Shown piece after piece: positions 1 through 9,467 of a stretch of 20,426 nt of DNA. This DNA comes from Synechococcales cyanobacterium 340R_concoct_173_sub. Lineage in GTDB: Bacteria > Cyanobacteriota > Cyanobacteriia > Leptolyngbyales > Leptolyngbyaceae. The position numbers and the translations under genes are program-made. The notes beneath the pieces were generated by a model. That model had not been told where the DNA came from. It searched no databases and saw nothing but the letters and a program-made list of their open reading frames with translations. The stretch is taken from positions 1 to 20,426 of the forward strand of contig JANXNM010000567.1 of the NCBI GenBank assembly GCA_025354065.1, read 5' to 3'. Every line of letters starts with the position of its first letter. Position 1 is the stretch's first letter.

Positions 1-185
1 GGAGGAAGATCTTTCGGTAAGTCTCCCCAACTACAGCCATTTTTGAGTTGATAGAGAATGCCATCTAGAAGTTCTCGTTTGGTCCAATTAGAAGGTCTGG
101 TCTGTTTTTTGGGAGGTAGCACTTCTAGCAGAAGCGGTTCAAGGACTTCCCATTCTTTATCCGTTAGACTGCTGGAATAGGCCAT
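1..185 (-). CDS. IS5-family transposase, N-terminal part, cut by window edge
   Basis: The minus strand reads from an ATG at 183-185 to the window edge without a stop, giving 61 residues that begin MAYSSSLTDKEWEVLEPLLL. The pattern L-T-D-x-E-W-x-x-L-x-P-L-L, then K-R-E-L-L-D-G-I-L-Y, then N-G-C-S-W-G-D-L-P, is the N-terminal (DUF4096-type) region of IS5-family DDE transposases. The catalytic part lies outside the window, so whether the copy is intact cannot be told. Upstream (186-380) there is a TTGACA-like hexamer on the minus strand at 235-240 and a small hairpin at 213-225. I could not define a terminal inverted repeat. Confidence 0.8.
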   Translation of the reverse strand, partial: MAYSSSLTDKEWEVLEPLLLEVLPPKKQTRPSNWTKRELLDGILYQLKNGCSWGDLPKDLP

Positions 186-380
186 AGGACTGGTGAATAT
201 GAGTTTTTTACGATGCTTTTAGCATACCCTAGAATGTCAAATAGGTTCTTTAGGTGTTCTATATCAAGATGAGCATTTAATTATAATTAATAAATCTGCT
301 GAACTAGGACTTATCGCACGTCCGACAACCAAGTGAAGTCTAAGCCCGATCCCTCTAAATCCTTCTTACTACGGTCTTCA

Positions 381-632
381 TTAATTGTCCGAATCAACAT
401 CTGAGCGACCTGTTTTTTTCGCCTTCATTTTTTCAGTAAGAATTGCCGCCACTTCCGTCACCAACATCGTCGCGACTAAACCATCATCAATAAGCCCAAC
501 TGGACCGAGTAATAATTCCGGCAACAGGTCAACAGGGCTAAGAATATAAGCAGCGGATGCAATGATGATGATCCAACGATATTTAGAATTGCGAATCAAT
601 TTTCGATATTGATCGTAGATGACGTTCTTCAT
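381..632 (-). CDS. DUF1232 (YkvA-like) small membrane protein
   Basis: An 83-residue protein with the DUF1232 signature: a hydrophobic stretch at about residues 19-32 (W-I-I-I-I-A-S-A-A-Y-I-L), then S-P-V-D-L-L-P-E (about 32-39), then G-L-I-D-D (about 46-50) and a second hydrophobic segment. The C-terminus is short, charged and cytoplasm-like (K-M-K-A-K-K). Length and motif order match the family, which consists of small integral membrane proteins with no settled biochemical role. The ATG at 630-632 follows a weak purine-rich AAAGG. It is codirectional with the DUF3352 gene upstream (98-nt gap), so cotranscription is possible but not shown. Confidence 0.85.
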   Translation of the reverse strand: MKNVIYDQYRKLIRNSKYRWIIIIASAAYILSPVDLLPELLLGPVGLIDDGLVATMLVTEVAAILTEKMKAKKTGRSDVDSDN

Positions 633-730
633 GGATGTGCCTTTATTCTTCGTAAATCAGTTCTCCTATGGTATCTGAATCACTGAACCTTAGGGCACTC
701 TCGTAACGCATTATTGTTTATGGCACCGTA

Positions 731-2452
731 TTATTTTATCTTCGGAGGCATCGGAATGACTTGGGCCGTGGGGCTGGGCAAAACACCAGGAGTTACGCCT
801 TTTTTCAGCAGCACAATGGCATCGTAACGAATGGTCCGATCGCTGGTGTTGGCCGTAGTAATGCCGATCGATCGAATGGCTTCGGTCCAGAGTAAATTGC
901 TTAAAGGCGATCGTAATAGCGGCAAATCTTTATAAGTCGCAGCCTTTTCAAGATCAACAAAAATCTCCCCACTTTTCGCCGTCTTTGCATCAGATGTCAC
1001 TTGTTTGAACATCGGTTGATTACTCAATGGATTCGTCGGACGTGGTAAAAATGTCGCCGCAACGGGTCCGCCTAGGGTCAGAAACGCAATGTTGTTGTCC
1101 AACCAGCCTCGGGTGACACTGGTTTCGCCATTGGGCATTTTCCACAGAACAACATCTTGATTCGCGACTTTGTTAGGTTCGATTTTGAAATTATATTTGC
1201 GCCCCATGGTCTCATCAAGCTGAGTCAAGGCTTTTTCTGCCGCCCGCCGATCGCTAGCCTGCACCATCATTATGACACCCACCGGATTAAGCGGTGAACT
1301 CCCCGATGGCACAGGAAGTAGGGCTAAGGCAAATTCACCATCCATCCAATTCGCGAAATCCTGTTCCAAATCCATCCCAATAGCGCCCCGGATTTCCTGT
1401 TTAAAGCTGGCAGGATCTAGAAGTTTAATTGGATTTGTGGCGTAGTCCCGGCTGTAATCAGTCCAGAATTGCTTAAAGCTTCCCCCCGCCAAGGTCATGA
1501 CGGAATCCGCTGGAAGACGGGTAGCCATAGTTTTGACATTATTGTCTATGGAAAATTTGGTTTGACTGTCGGGCTTGAGCCAAAGAACACTTTTCATCTG
1601 AATACCATCGTTTTGCAGCGTGGTAGTCATGGCCCAGCCTTGAATTGGCATGTCTTTTTTTGGATTTGGTCGCACCAAACGTCCACCTTGTTGGGCCATA
1701 GCGGGCAAGTTTAGGTAAATAGTCGAAAAGCTGGGTCCGGTTTGGATTTGGCCAAGAGCGTTGCTATAGCCCGGTAAGGTGGCGATCGCCTTGCTCCCTT
1801 TGTAGGTTTCGATCGCCTGTTCGATGGCTCTTGGACTATTTGCAACAACCACTAATTTTCCGTCAAGGGCTGCGATCGCTAGCGTTTTATTCACCTTCCC
1901 AACTTGGCCCTCCTGAATTTCCACATCCTTATAAGTTCTTTTAGTCCATTGCTGCCCGTCACGAGATTTACCTAAGACTTCCCTTGCCTTTGTGCCATCC
2001 TGAATCGGCAACACCAATAGCGCAGGCTGAGGATTGGCCGGACGAACAGTTCCGCCCTCTGCTGGAGGCTGGGTTTCACCTTGGGGCGAGAGCAATGCAA
2101 AACTCACTTCGCGACCCACCCAAGGCTGAATGTCGCGTTCGTAATCTAAACCATTATCAAACAAAAATCGATCGCGCACTTCAGCAATACTTTGGTCCAA
2201 GAATGCCTGACTTTTCTGAGTTCCAAAGGCGCGTAGTTGTTGCCACTGTTCGGGTTCTGTGGTTGTAGATACCACCATCAAGGCATCCTCGGGGATCACA
2301 TTTGACCCGATCGGAAGACTGCCCGGTGCGAAATTGGACCGAGTAAGCGCCCAGAATGCAATGCTGCCTCCCGCAATAAGCGCGATGGTCCCACCGATGG
2401 GTAAGAGCACAGGAGAAGCTTTAAGTTTTTTCAACAAAGTTTGCGCGTTCAT
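731..2452 (-). CDS. DUF3352 domain-containing protein with N-terminal membrane anchor
   Basis: Cyanobacterial DUF3352-type protein of about 573 residues. After a basic N-terminus (K-K-L-K) there is one hydrophobic segment (L-L-P-I-G-G-T-I-A-L-I-A-G-G-S-I-A-F-W-A-L), then a long soluble part that includes the family-like I-P-E-D-A-L-M-V-V-S-T. Two internal halves share a similar layout (F-A-L-L-S-P near the start, F-A-L-A-L-L-P-V-P in the middle, each followed by a V-I-M-M-V-Q-A-S-D-type strand), which suggests a repeated fold. It probably has a single-pass topology with the bulk in the periplasm or thylakoid lumen. Function is unknown. I prefer the ATG at 2450-2452 because it puts the anchor near the N-terminus. 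An in-frame GTG at 2483-2485 would add 11 residues. Neither start has a clear ribosome-binding site. Confidence 0.82.
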   Translation of the reverse strand: MNAQTLLKKLKASPVLLPIGGTIALIAGGSIAFWALTRSNFAPGSLPIGSNVIPEDALMVVSTTTEPEQWQQLRAFGTQKSQAFLDQSIAEVRDRFLFDNGLDYERDIQPWVGREVSFALLSPQGETQPPAEGGTVRPANPQPALLVLPIQDGTKAREVLGKSRDGQQWTKRTYKDVEIQEGQVGKVNKTLAIAALDGKLVVVANSPRAIEQAIETYKGSKAIATLPGYSNALGQIQTGPSFSTIYLNLPAMAQQGGRLVRPNPKKDMPIQGWAMTTTLQNDGIQMKSVLWLKPDSQTKFSIDNNVKTMATRLPADSVMTLAGGSFKQFWTDYSRDYATNPIKLLDPASFKQEIRGAIGMDLEQDFANWMDGEFALALLPVPSGSSPLNPVGVIMMVQASDRRAAEKALTQLDETMGRKYNFKIEPNKVANQDVVLWKMPNGETSVTRGWLDNNIAFLTLGGPVAATFLPRPTNPLSNQPMFKQVTSDAKTAKSGEIFVDLEKAATYKDLPLLRSPLSNLLWTEAIRSIGITTANTSDRTIRYDAIVLLKKGVTPGVLPSPTAQVIPMPPKIK

Positions 2453-2485
2453 TACAGGGAAAATGGATCGGACCAATTTAGCCAC

Positions 2486-3993
<1,508 letters not shown>

Positions 3994-4018
3994 GTAAGGG
4001 TTAGCCATAGAGCCGATC

Positions 4019-4058
4019 GCTCAGGTAAATTTTTTAGCTGTTGGGAATTTACCTGAGC
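4019..4058 (+). terminator. Hairpin downstream of gap1
   Basis: Two perfectly complementary 13-nt arms (4019-4031, GCTCAGGTAAATT, and 4046-4058) enclose a 14-nt loop, 25 nt after the GAPDH stop codon. No T-run follows on the plus strand, so it may be a factor-assisted terminator, an mRNA 3'-end stabiliser or a partial attenuator before the DUF2854 gene. Confidence 0.55.
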
Positions 4059-4122
4059 AAGATTCCAGATAAAAATTACGAGAATATTGGATAATTTGGG
4101 AGGTCTTTTTCTCCTGCACCCC

Positions 4123-4674
4123 ATGCTTAGCTTTATTCGTCAAATTCGTTGGGCGGTCGTATTTTTATCCATCGGCGTAACGATCGCCTTTGTTGGTGGC
4201 TGTTATGCTTTGAAAAATACGACCCTTCCCTCCACTGTGGCACTACTGATTGGGGTGCCGATGAGTGTGGTTGGATTGGGGCTGAAGGGCACAGAATTGC
4301 CACCTGTCCCGATCGTGGTTCCGGCTCCAGAGGTGGATGCTGTTCGTCATAAGGCTACCGAGACCCAAACTCAGATTATTCTAGATGTGACTCGTTATCA
4401 GTATGGGATGTCGGTTCATTTAGAACCTGTACTAGAGAAACTGGGTTTAGAATCTGAGGAAGACAAGGAACATCCAACCTTGCTGAGTCTAGAAGAAGCG
4501 GCGATCGGCGATAATTACGCTTTGGTTTTGACCTTTGGCTCCTTGGAAATTCCTAATGAAGTGTGGCAAGGGAAAGAAGAACAAATGACAAAGTTCTTTG
4601 GTCCCGGTGTAAAAGTGACCACTAAAGAAGTGGTGAAAAATAAGAAATTTGCGGTGACGATCGTAACAGTTTAA
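4123..4674 (+). CDS. DUF2854 domain-containing membrane protein
   Basis: A 183-residue protein typical of the DUF2854 family found in cyanobacteria and plastid-bearing eukaryotes. Two hydrophobic helices come first: A-V-V-F-L-S-I-G-V-T-I-A-F-V-G-G (about 12-27), and V-A-L-L-I-G-V-P-M-S-V-V-G-L-G-L (about 38-53). After them come the family-like K-G-T-E-L-P-P-V-P and a soluble region of about 120 residues. The molecular function is unknown. Membrane location is inferred from the helices. I chose the ATG at 4123 because family members begin just before the first helix. An upstream in-frame TTG at 4087 would add 12 residues with no homology expected. The GGGAGG at 4098-4103 is rather far (19 nt) from this ATG. 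The gene is codirectional with gap1 but separated from it by a strong hairpin. Confidence 0.82.
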   Translation: MLSFIRQIRWAVVFLSIGVTIAFVGGCYALKNTTLPSTVALLIGVPMSVVGLGLKGTELPPVPIVVPAPEVDAVRHKATETQTQIILDVTRYQYGMSVHLEPVLEKLGLESEEDKEHPTLLSLEEAAIGDNYALVLTFGSLEIPNEVWQGKEEQMTKFFGPGVKVTTKEVVKNKKFAVTIVTV

Positions 4675-4684
4675 TCTTGTCTAA

Positions 4685-4773
4685 CCTGGGATTTTAAGAT
4701 TTTGTTGGCGAATCGGTCTTCAACTGACTAAAGGTCATCGCTTCGTTTCACGCCCTAGAATTTTAATCCCAGG
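4685..4773. terminator. Long-loop inverted repeat between convergent genes
   Basis: CCTGGGATT (4685-4693) and AATCCCAGG (4765-4773) are perfect 9-nt complements around a 71-nt loop, between the convergent DUF2854 and glycosyltransferase genes. It could act as a bidirectional terminator, but the loop is long and no T-run follows closely. Confidence 0.3.
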
Positions 4774-4857
4774 TGGGCGATCGGAAATACAGCGCCACTT
4801 TAAATACAACTTAAATACAACACCACTTGAATGTCTAGCCCGAACTTCGATCGTGGG

Positions 4858-5766
4858 CTAATTTAGTGATTGTTCTAATACTGCTAATGTATCTTCTAAT
4901 GTTGGTACGGGAAGATTCTCAATTTCCCAAGCCTTCAACACGATCATATATTCATAAAACGCTTGCAACGTGCACCAGACAAAGCCTGCACGCCCATCCC
5001 AAATGCCGCCCAATATAAAATACATATAGAACCAACGCAACACAGGCCGAAATGGAACGCGTTGGGATAAATCTTTTAAGGCATGGCGACGATCGATTTC
5101 GCTTTTCCCAAATACTAAATCACGCCAATTCACTCGACCATTTTGTAATTGCTTTACTGTCTCTTTTGCTTCATTACTAGAGTAAGTATTGTGCTTATCA
5201 AACCACCGTTCAAAGCCTTTTCCCTGGGTAAAATGTGGGTAAGTTGCTTTAAGATTGCCCGTCGTACAGTCACATTCTTCGCGTTCAGTATGACCATAGT
5301 CACTAAACCAAACCTTTTGCTTATCAAAAAGCCGCATTTGATAGCGCGGATATTGCGTACTGTGTTTAATCCAGGTTCCCATAAACATCACACGCTCTGC
5401 AACAAAGTATCCACCATGTTTAGGATTTGCCACCGTCTTGCGACATTCACTAAACAACTCCGCTGTCATTCGTTCATCGGCTTCTAAAATATAGGCCCAG
5501 TCATAGCGCGTTTCCACTTCTCGAATCATCCAAGTGCGTTGTAATCCGTGGCTTTCAAATTTATGGGGAATTACCCGCACAGGATACTTTGAACCATATC
5601 TGTTGGCAATTTCACAAGTCCGATCGCTGCTCAATGAATCAATTACCACAATATCTAAGGTGTTGGTATCAACCTTCGATCGCTGCGCAGACTGAACCAC
5701 CGATTCAATGCAGGGCGCAATGTCGAGCTCTTCATTAAAGGTCAGAATATAGATTGAGAAGCTCAT
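4858..5766 (-). CDS. Family 2 glycosyltransferase
   Basis: A 302-residue GT2 (GT-A fold) enzyme expected to transfer a sugar from a nucleotide donor, probably on the cytoplasmic side of the membrane. It opens with I-Y-I-L-T-F-N-E-E (residues 5-13). The donor-site strand V-V-I-D-S-L-S-S-D-R-T is at 40-50, and the metal/donor motif L-E-A-D-E-R (94-99) takes the place of the usual DxD. No N-terminal membrane helix is needed. The C-terminal region has hydrophobic aromatic stretches (W-F-Y-M-Y-F-I-L-G-G) that may touch the membrane. The ATG at 5764-5766 starts directly at the fold, whereas a longer frame from a TTG at 5805 adds a hydrophobic, unlikely leader. The gene lies just downstream of an HpsJ-like gene, which suggests surface polysaccharide synthesis, but a terminator separates them. 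Acceptor and donor are unknown. Confidence 0.85.
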   Translation of the reverse strand: MSFSIYILTFNEELDIAPCIESVVQSAQRSKVDTNTLDIVVIDSLSSDRTCEIANRYGSKYPVRVIPHKFESHGLQRTWMIREVETRYDWAYILEADERMTAELFSECRKTVANPKHGGYFVAERVMFMGTWIKHSTQYPRYQMRLFDKQKVWFSDYGHTEREECDCTTGNLKATYPHFTQGKGFERWFDKHNTYSSNEAKETVKQLQNGRVNWRDLVFGKSEIDRRHALKDLSQRVPFRPVLRWFYMYFILGGIWDGRAGFVWCTLQAFYEYMIVLKAWEIENLPVPTLEDTLAVLEQSLN

Positions 5767-5803
5767 AAAATTTAAGGTTAAAAAGAATATAACAAAAATG
5801 GTC

Positions 5804-5849
5804 AAAAAACAGAGTCTAGCTAGGGTTTATAGTTCCCTAATCTAGACTC
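5804..5849 (-). terminator. Intrinsic terminator or attenuator between hpsJ-like and glycosyltransferase genes
   Basis: Arms 5812-5819 (GAGTCTAG) and 5842-5849 pair perfectly. An inner pair, TAGGG (5821-5825) with CCCTA (5835-5839), extends the stem to 13 bp with a small internal loop. Read on the minus strand, the hairpin is followed at once by TGTTTTTT (T-run at 5809-5804), the standard Rho-independent arrangement for ending the hpsJ-like transcript. It ends only 38 nt before the glycosyltransferase ATG. Confidence 0.75.
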
Positions 5850-5930
5850 ACTATTGAGATCGATCGATCGAAAATCCGAACGATCGTGATGCAGTGCCGC
5901 CATATGACTGACGGGCTTATCGCATTACTC

Positions 5931-6734
5931 TTATCGCTTACTAAAAACACCCATTTCAGCCAATCCCAACCAAGAGATCAAGCTGAATGCAATAGCGTAT
6001 AACAAACTGCCCAGCCCAGTTCTCAGACGAGCCTTCATCGCTTCACCCCGTGCGCCATCTTCAGTCTTCTTCGCCCCTTCACGCAGCTTTTGCAACTCTT
6101 GGTCGGTTGCATCTTTAGCCATGACCTGTAAGTAGTTAGGATCATCTTTTAGTTTTTGAAGATCTTTCTGAGATTTTTGGAGAAACTCTAGTTCCTTCCC
6201 TTCAATTTTTTTCCCATTCATCTGACCGCTTGTGAGCACATCGCCAATTTGTTTTAACTCAGCATCTAGCTTTGCCTTATCTTTGACTTGCTCTTGTAAC
6301 TGCATCAAACGCTGTTGCACTTGAGTGGCAATCTGTTGCTCTTGTTGTTTTGCCTGTTGGGCTAGACGATCGATTCCTGTGGTCTCAAGTTGTGTGCTTT
6401 TCACAAAATACGCCGGACCTGCAATCAGAAAGCCCAACCCCAACAGACCCGAAAGCACAACGGCGAAAAAGCGCCCCGTCAAAAATGGATTACGTCCTTC
6501 AGTACGAAGAGATCCCGTCTCCAAGAAGCTAGACATGTAAATGAAGCCTATCCCAATCAGCGGCATCATTCCCCGATCGAATAATTGAGGCACCGTGGTA
6601 AAGACCCACTGATCGTCTTGCCATTGCAATGGAATCAAAAACGTCAGGTAAATAATAATCGTGGATACCAATAAGGTATAGCCAATGACTTTGAGGACAA
6701 ACGGGGCTGACAGGGCTGAAGTGGTTGATTTCAT
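5931..6734 (-). CDS. hpsJ: HpsJ-like hormogonium polysaccharide biosynthesis membrane protein
   Basis: A 267-residue membrane protein with predicted helices at about 12-36, 54-71, 88-111 and 241-260. A charged, Gln-rich region at about 115-235 (Q-Q-A-K-Q-Q-E-Q-Q-I-A-T-Q-V-Q-Q) is probably coiled coil, so the shape is three N-terminal helices, a long helical extension and one C-terminal helix. The L-F-D-R-G-M-M-P-L-I-G-I-G segment and overall layout are what I know of the cyanobacterial HpsJ family. In filamentous strains that family is linked to polysaccharide secretion during gliding and hormogonium motility. The molecular role is not established. The ATG at 6732-6734 has no strong ribosome-binding site. 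It is divergent from the TerB-C gene and followed by an intrinsic terminator. Confidence 0.75.
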   Translation of the reverse strand: MKSTTSALSAPFVLKVIGYTLLVSTIIIYLTFLIPLQWQDDQWVFTTVPQLFDRGMMPLIGIGFIYMSSFLETGSLRTEGRNPFLTGRFFAVVLSGLLGLGFLIAGPAYFVKSTQLETTGIDRLAQQAKQQEQQIATQVQQRLMQLQEQVKDKAKLDAELKQIGDVLTSGQMNGKKIEGKELEFLQKSQKDLQKLKDDPNYLQVMAKDATDQELQKLREGAKKTEDGARGEAMKARLRTGLGSLLYAIAFSLISWLGLAEMGVFSKR

Positions 6735-7059
6735 GGGGACTATTCTGAAAATAAATAAACGTTCAGTTACGAGGCAAGACTGTTAATCAAAAATCTCTGG
6801 CAATTACTGTAGCAATTAACTCTAGTAATATTAAAAGCCCAAAATTTTTGGTAAATACTATGTGAGGATACCCCATATTGAAGAAAGAAGTCGCATTTAC
6901 AAATCTTTCATTCTCTAGAAAAGACAAAACTGGCTTGGAATAGTGCATACGAACTACTAAATATCCGTTTCAACTTCCAGAAGATGCGTTACATTACACA
7001 AATCCGTACACAAATCCGTTAGCCTTTTCTAAGCTTTGCTCCATCGCACCCTAACTTCC
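6735..7059. promoter_or_regulatory. Divergent intergenic region between hpsJ-like and TerB-C genes
   Basis: This 325-nt AT-rich spacer must hold the promoters for both divergent genes. It carries a 12-nt tandem duplication (6996-7019) close to the TerB-C start and a short inverted repeat ATTACT/AGTAAT around 6805-6831. No promoter hexamers stand out, and I see no additional gene. Confidence 0.4.
6996..7019. repeat. Tandem 12-nt direct repeat upstream of the TerB-C gene
   Basis: ACACAAATCCGT occurs twice back to back (6996-7007 and 7008-7019) without a mismatch, ending 40 nt before the ATG of the TerB-C gene. A related ATATCCGTT occurs further upstream at about 6961. It could be a regulator-binding direct repeat or a recent slippage duplication. 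Confidence 0.6.
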
Positions 7060-8493
7060 ATGACTGCAAATCGATTTACATTAAGTTCTATTGCCTTTGG
7101 CGTTAGTTTTGGAATTACCTTGGGATTGAGTCAGGGCAATTTTCTGGGAGCGATCGGATCCGGTAGTCTAACCTTTTTATCTAGCCAAATCGGTTGCATT
7201 ATCGCCAACCGTCAACCTACGGATTCGGATGATGAACAATTGAGTTGGCGGATTGAGGAAGTGCGCGGCCATATTCGATCCTTACAAAGCCGTCGGGCTG
7301 CCGCCTATGAAGATCTAACTCAGCTTTGTCAAGAACGCGATCGGGTGAGTACGACATTGCGATCATTACAGGGTCAAGTGCATCAGTTGCAATCAAAAAA
7401 TAATCTAAATAGCAATCTAAGTAGCAATGCAAGTAGCAATGCAAGTCAGCCTGTTTCCCCAAGCTGGAATCTTTCCACATCGTCGCCGCGCCGCACTATG
7501 GCCGAACTTCAGTCCTCTGAAGCATTAATCAAAAATTCTGAAGCTCATATCACGAACCTCGAACGGGAAGAAGCTGACCTGACCCGATCGCTCTCTGCCA
7601 CCCTTTCTACCCAACAGCGGGCCGAAGCTCATCTCAGCAACACTAACATTGAACTCAATCAGATCATCGCTCAGGTCGCACAACAAAAGGCGAACAAAAC
7701 TCAAATTCTGAAAGAGATTACTCAGCTCGAAATCGATCGTAAATCGATTAAAAAAGAACTCGCAACCCTGCAAGCTGATGTTCAGTCTTTGGATCTTTAT
7801 CGCCAGGAACTCAGTCGCCTTGCCAAATCTGCCGAGCCTGTACGCGATCAAGTCACCGCCGGAACCGCATCATTGCAAACCGCCATTGCCCAACTCCAAG
7901 ATCAAATTGGCTCATTGCATGATGAACTCGAAACCCTCGAAACTCAAATCCTCGATCGGCGCACCCAAAAGAACAGCCTTGATCTCGAATTGGTTACGCT
8001 TCGGACTCAAAAAGAAAACGCGGAATCGAGTTCTGAGCTAAATAATCTAGCGAGTTTTGACCCATGGCAAGATGCGATCGTTATCAACAGCAAATCCAAT
8101 GGCAGATCTGATGGCAAACCCAACGGCAAATCTAATCCCAGCTCAGACTCCACCGCGCCCGTCCAACTAGACTTCAGCCAAGAACCTAATCTGGATGCAA
8201 CCTGGGCCAAGTTTGCGACGTTGTTGCCAAAATATGAAGTTCAAGCCCTCACCGCCATTGTCCGCCATGCTAGCCCAGCCCAGCGCCTCAAACAAATTGC
8301 TGAAGCCAACCTGACCATGCCCGAGTTATTGATTGATTCCATTAACGAAAGGGCACTAGAAGTCGTCGGCGACATCATCCTAGAACCCAGCGCCCAACCC
8401 GGTGTGCCTGTTATTGCTCAAGAATACGAGGGTGCGATTCAGGCGATTTTACGCGCATACGATCGCACTAAAAAAGCCGAAGCCGAAGCTTAG
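7060..8493 (+). CDS. Membrane-anchored coiled-coil protein with C-terminal TerB-C domain
   Basis: A 477-residue protein with four parts. Residues 7-50 form a glycine-rich hydrophobic region (S-I-A-F-G-V-S-F-G-I-T-L-G-L). Long heptad-rich coiled coils cover about 60-112 and 150-325, broken by an Asn/Ser-rich linker (115-145). A Lys/Asn/Gly/Ser linker lies at about 343-365. A C-terminal domain at about 378-467 contains L-K-Q-I-A-E-A-N-L-T-M-P-E-L-L and I-N-E-R-A-L-E-V-V-G-D, the hallmark of TerB-C domains associated with tellurite-resistance-type and phage/stress-related complexes. The likely role is a membrane-tethered scaffold. Tellurite resistance itself should not be assumed. I prefer the ATG at 7060 over a TTG at 7036, which would add 8 residues. 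The stop overlaps the convergent cysteine synthase by 4 nt. Confidence 0.8.
   Translation: MTANRFTLSSIAFGVSFGITLGLSQGNFLGAIGSGSLTFLSSQIGCIIANRQPTDSDDEQLSWRIEEVRGHIRSLQSRRAAAYEDLTQLCQERDRVSTTLRSLQGQVHQLQSKNNLNSNLSSNASSNASQPVSPSWNLSTSSPRRTMAELQSSEALIKNSEAHITNLEREEADLTRSLSATLSTQQRAEAHLSNTNIELNQIIAQVAQQKANKTQILKEITQLEIDRKSIKKELATLQADVQSLDLYRQELSRLAKSAEPVRDQVTAGTASLQTAIAQLQDQIGSLHDELETLETQILDRRTQKNSLDLELVTLRTQKENAESSSELNNLASFDPWQDAIVINSKSNGRSDGKPNGKSNPSSDSTAPVQLDFSQEPNLDATWAKFATLLPKYEVQALTAIVRHASPAQRLKQIAEANLTMPELLIDSINERALEVVGDIILEPSAQPGVPVIAQEYEGAIQAILRAYDRTKKAEAEA
7402..7449 (+). repeat. Four imperfect 12-nt in-frame repeats coding Asn/Ser linker
   Basis: Four consecutive 12-nt units starting at 7402, 7414, 7426 and 7438 follow the pattern AAT-(C/G)(T/C)AA-(A/G)T-AGC. 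They code N-L-N-S, N-L-S-S, N-A-S-S and N-A-S-Q and so form the flexible linker between two coiled coils. Replication slippage in a neutral linker is the simplest origin. Confidence 0.7.
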
Positions 8494-9467
8494 ATTAACC
8501 CTTTTTCCGCCAACCATTTGCGGTTAAACAGTCTAGATTGATACCGACTGCCGCCATCGCACAGCACTGTTACAATGGTGTGTCCCGGTCCCATTTGTTG
8601 GGCAATTTTCAGCGCCGCCCCGACATTAATTCCAACGGATCCACCGACAAAAACTCCGTCTTTTTCTAAGAGTTGATAAACAATCCGAACGGCTTCCCGA
8701 TCGTCAATTTGCAGCGCATCATCCACTGGGACATCTACCATGTTGGCTGTGACTCGGCTGTTGCCAATACCTTCGGTAATAGACGATCCCTCAATCTTCA
8801 CTTCACCTGTTTTGAAATAGCTATATAGACCGCTACCCATCGGATCCGCGAGAATACATTTCACATTTGGGTTCTTTTCCTTTAGGTAAAGTGCAACCCC
8901 CGCATAGGTTCCGCCCGTTCCTGTCGAAGCCGTCCAAGCATCCACCTTGCCGTCTGTCTGAGTCCAGATTTCAGCCCCAGTGGTTTCGTAGTGGGCAAGG
9001 CGATTGGCCAGATTGTCGAATTGATTGGCCCAGATGGCATTGTCGAGTTCGGCAGCGACCCGGCCCGACAGTTTGACGTAGTTATTGGGGTCTTTGTAGG
9101 GAACGGCAGGAACTGTGCGGACTTCGGCTCCGAGGGTTCGCAACAAATCAATTTTTTCTTGAGATTGGGTATCTGGAATAATAATTAGGCATTTGTAGCC
9201 TTTCGCATTACAAATATGAGCTAACCCTATGCCTGTGTTACCCGCTGTCCCTTCGACGACAGTTCCCCCCGGTTTCAGTAAGCCCTTCCGTTCTGCGTCT
9301 TCGATGATATAGAGTGCAGCGCGATCTTTGACAGAGCCACCGGGATTGAGAAATTCTGCTTTCCCTAAAATTTCGCAGCCCGTTTCGTCACTGAAACTAT
9401 TGAGCCGAAGTAGGGGCGTATTGCCCACAGCACCGACGAAACCTAATTTGATGGCGGAGGTAAGCAT
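8490..9467 (-). CDS. cysK: Cysteine synthase (O-acetylserine sulfhydrylase) family enzyme
   Basis: A 325-residue fold-type II PLP enzyme that would make cysteine from O-acetylserine and sulfide in the cytosol. The N-terminal V-G-N-T-P-L-L-R-L (about 14-22) is followed by the PLP Schiff-base Lys47 in N-P-G-G-S-V-K-D-R (41-49). The substrate loop is E-G-T-A-G-N-T-G-I-G (72-81), where classic CysK has a T-S-G-N-T loop. A phosphate-binding T-G-T-G-G-T is also present. The segment N-Q-F-D-N-L-A-N-R-L-A-H-Y-E-T-T-G and the C-terminal C-D-G-G-S-R-Y-Q-S-R-L are typical of a CysK-like subgroup with slightly altered loops, so cystathionine beta-synthase-like side activity cannot be excluded. The gene is convergent with the TerB-C gene, sharing the bases TTAG at their stops. 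No clear ribosome-binding site is seen before the ATG. Confidence 0.88.
   Translation of the reverse strand: MLTSAIKLGFVGAVGNTPLLRLNSFSDETGCEILGKAEFLNPGGSVKDRAALYIIEDAERKGLLKPGGTVVEGTAGNTGIGLAHICNAKGYKCLIIIPDTQSQEKIDLLRTLGAEVRTVPAVPYKDPNNYVKLSGRVAAELDNAIWANQFDNLANRLAHYETTGAEIWTQTDGKVDAWTASTGTGGTYAGVALYLKEKNPNVKCILADPMGSGLYSYFKTGEVKIEGSSITEGIGNSRVTANMVDVPVDDALQIDDREAVRIVYQLLEKDGVFVGGSVGINVGAALKIAQQMGPGHTIVTVLCDGGSRYQSRLFNRKWLAEKGLI

Noticed and set aside
5853..5886. Cluster of GATCGATCGATCG and CGATCG as a possible tandem repeat or origin element
   Set aside because: CGATCG cores are abundant across the whole window as HIP1-type sequence, so a local cluster in a spacer needs no special explanation.
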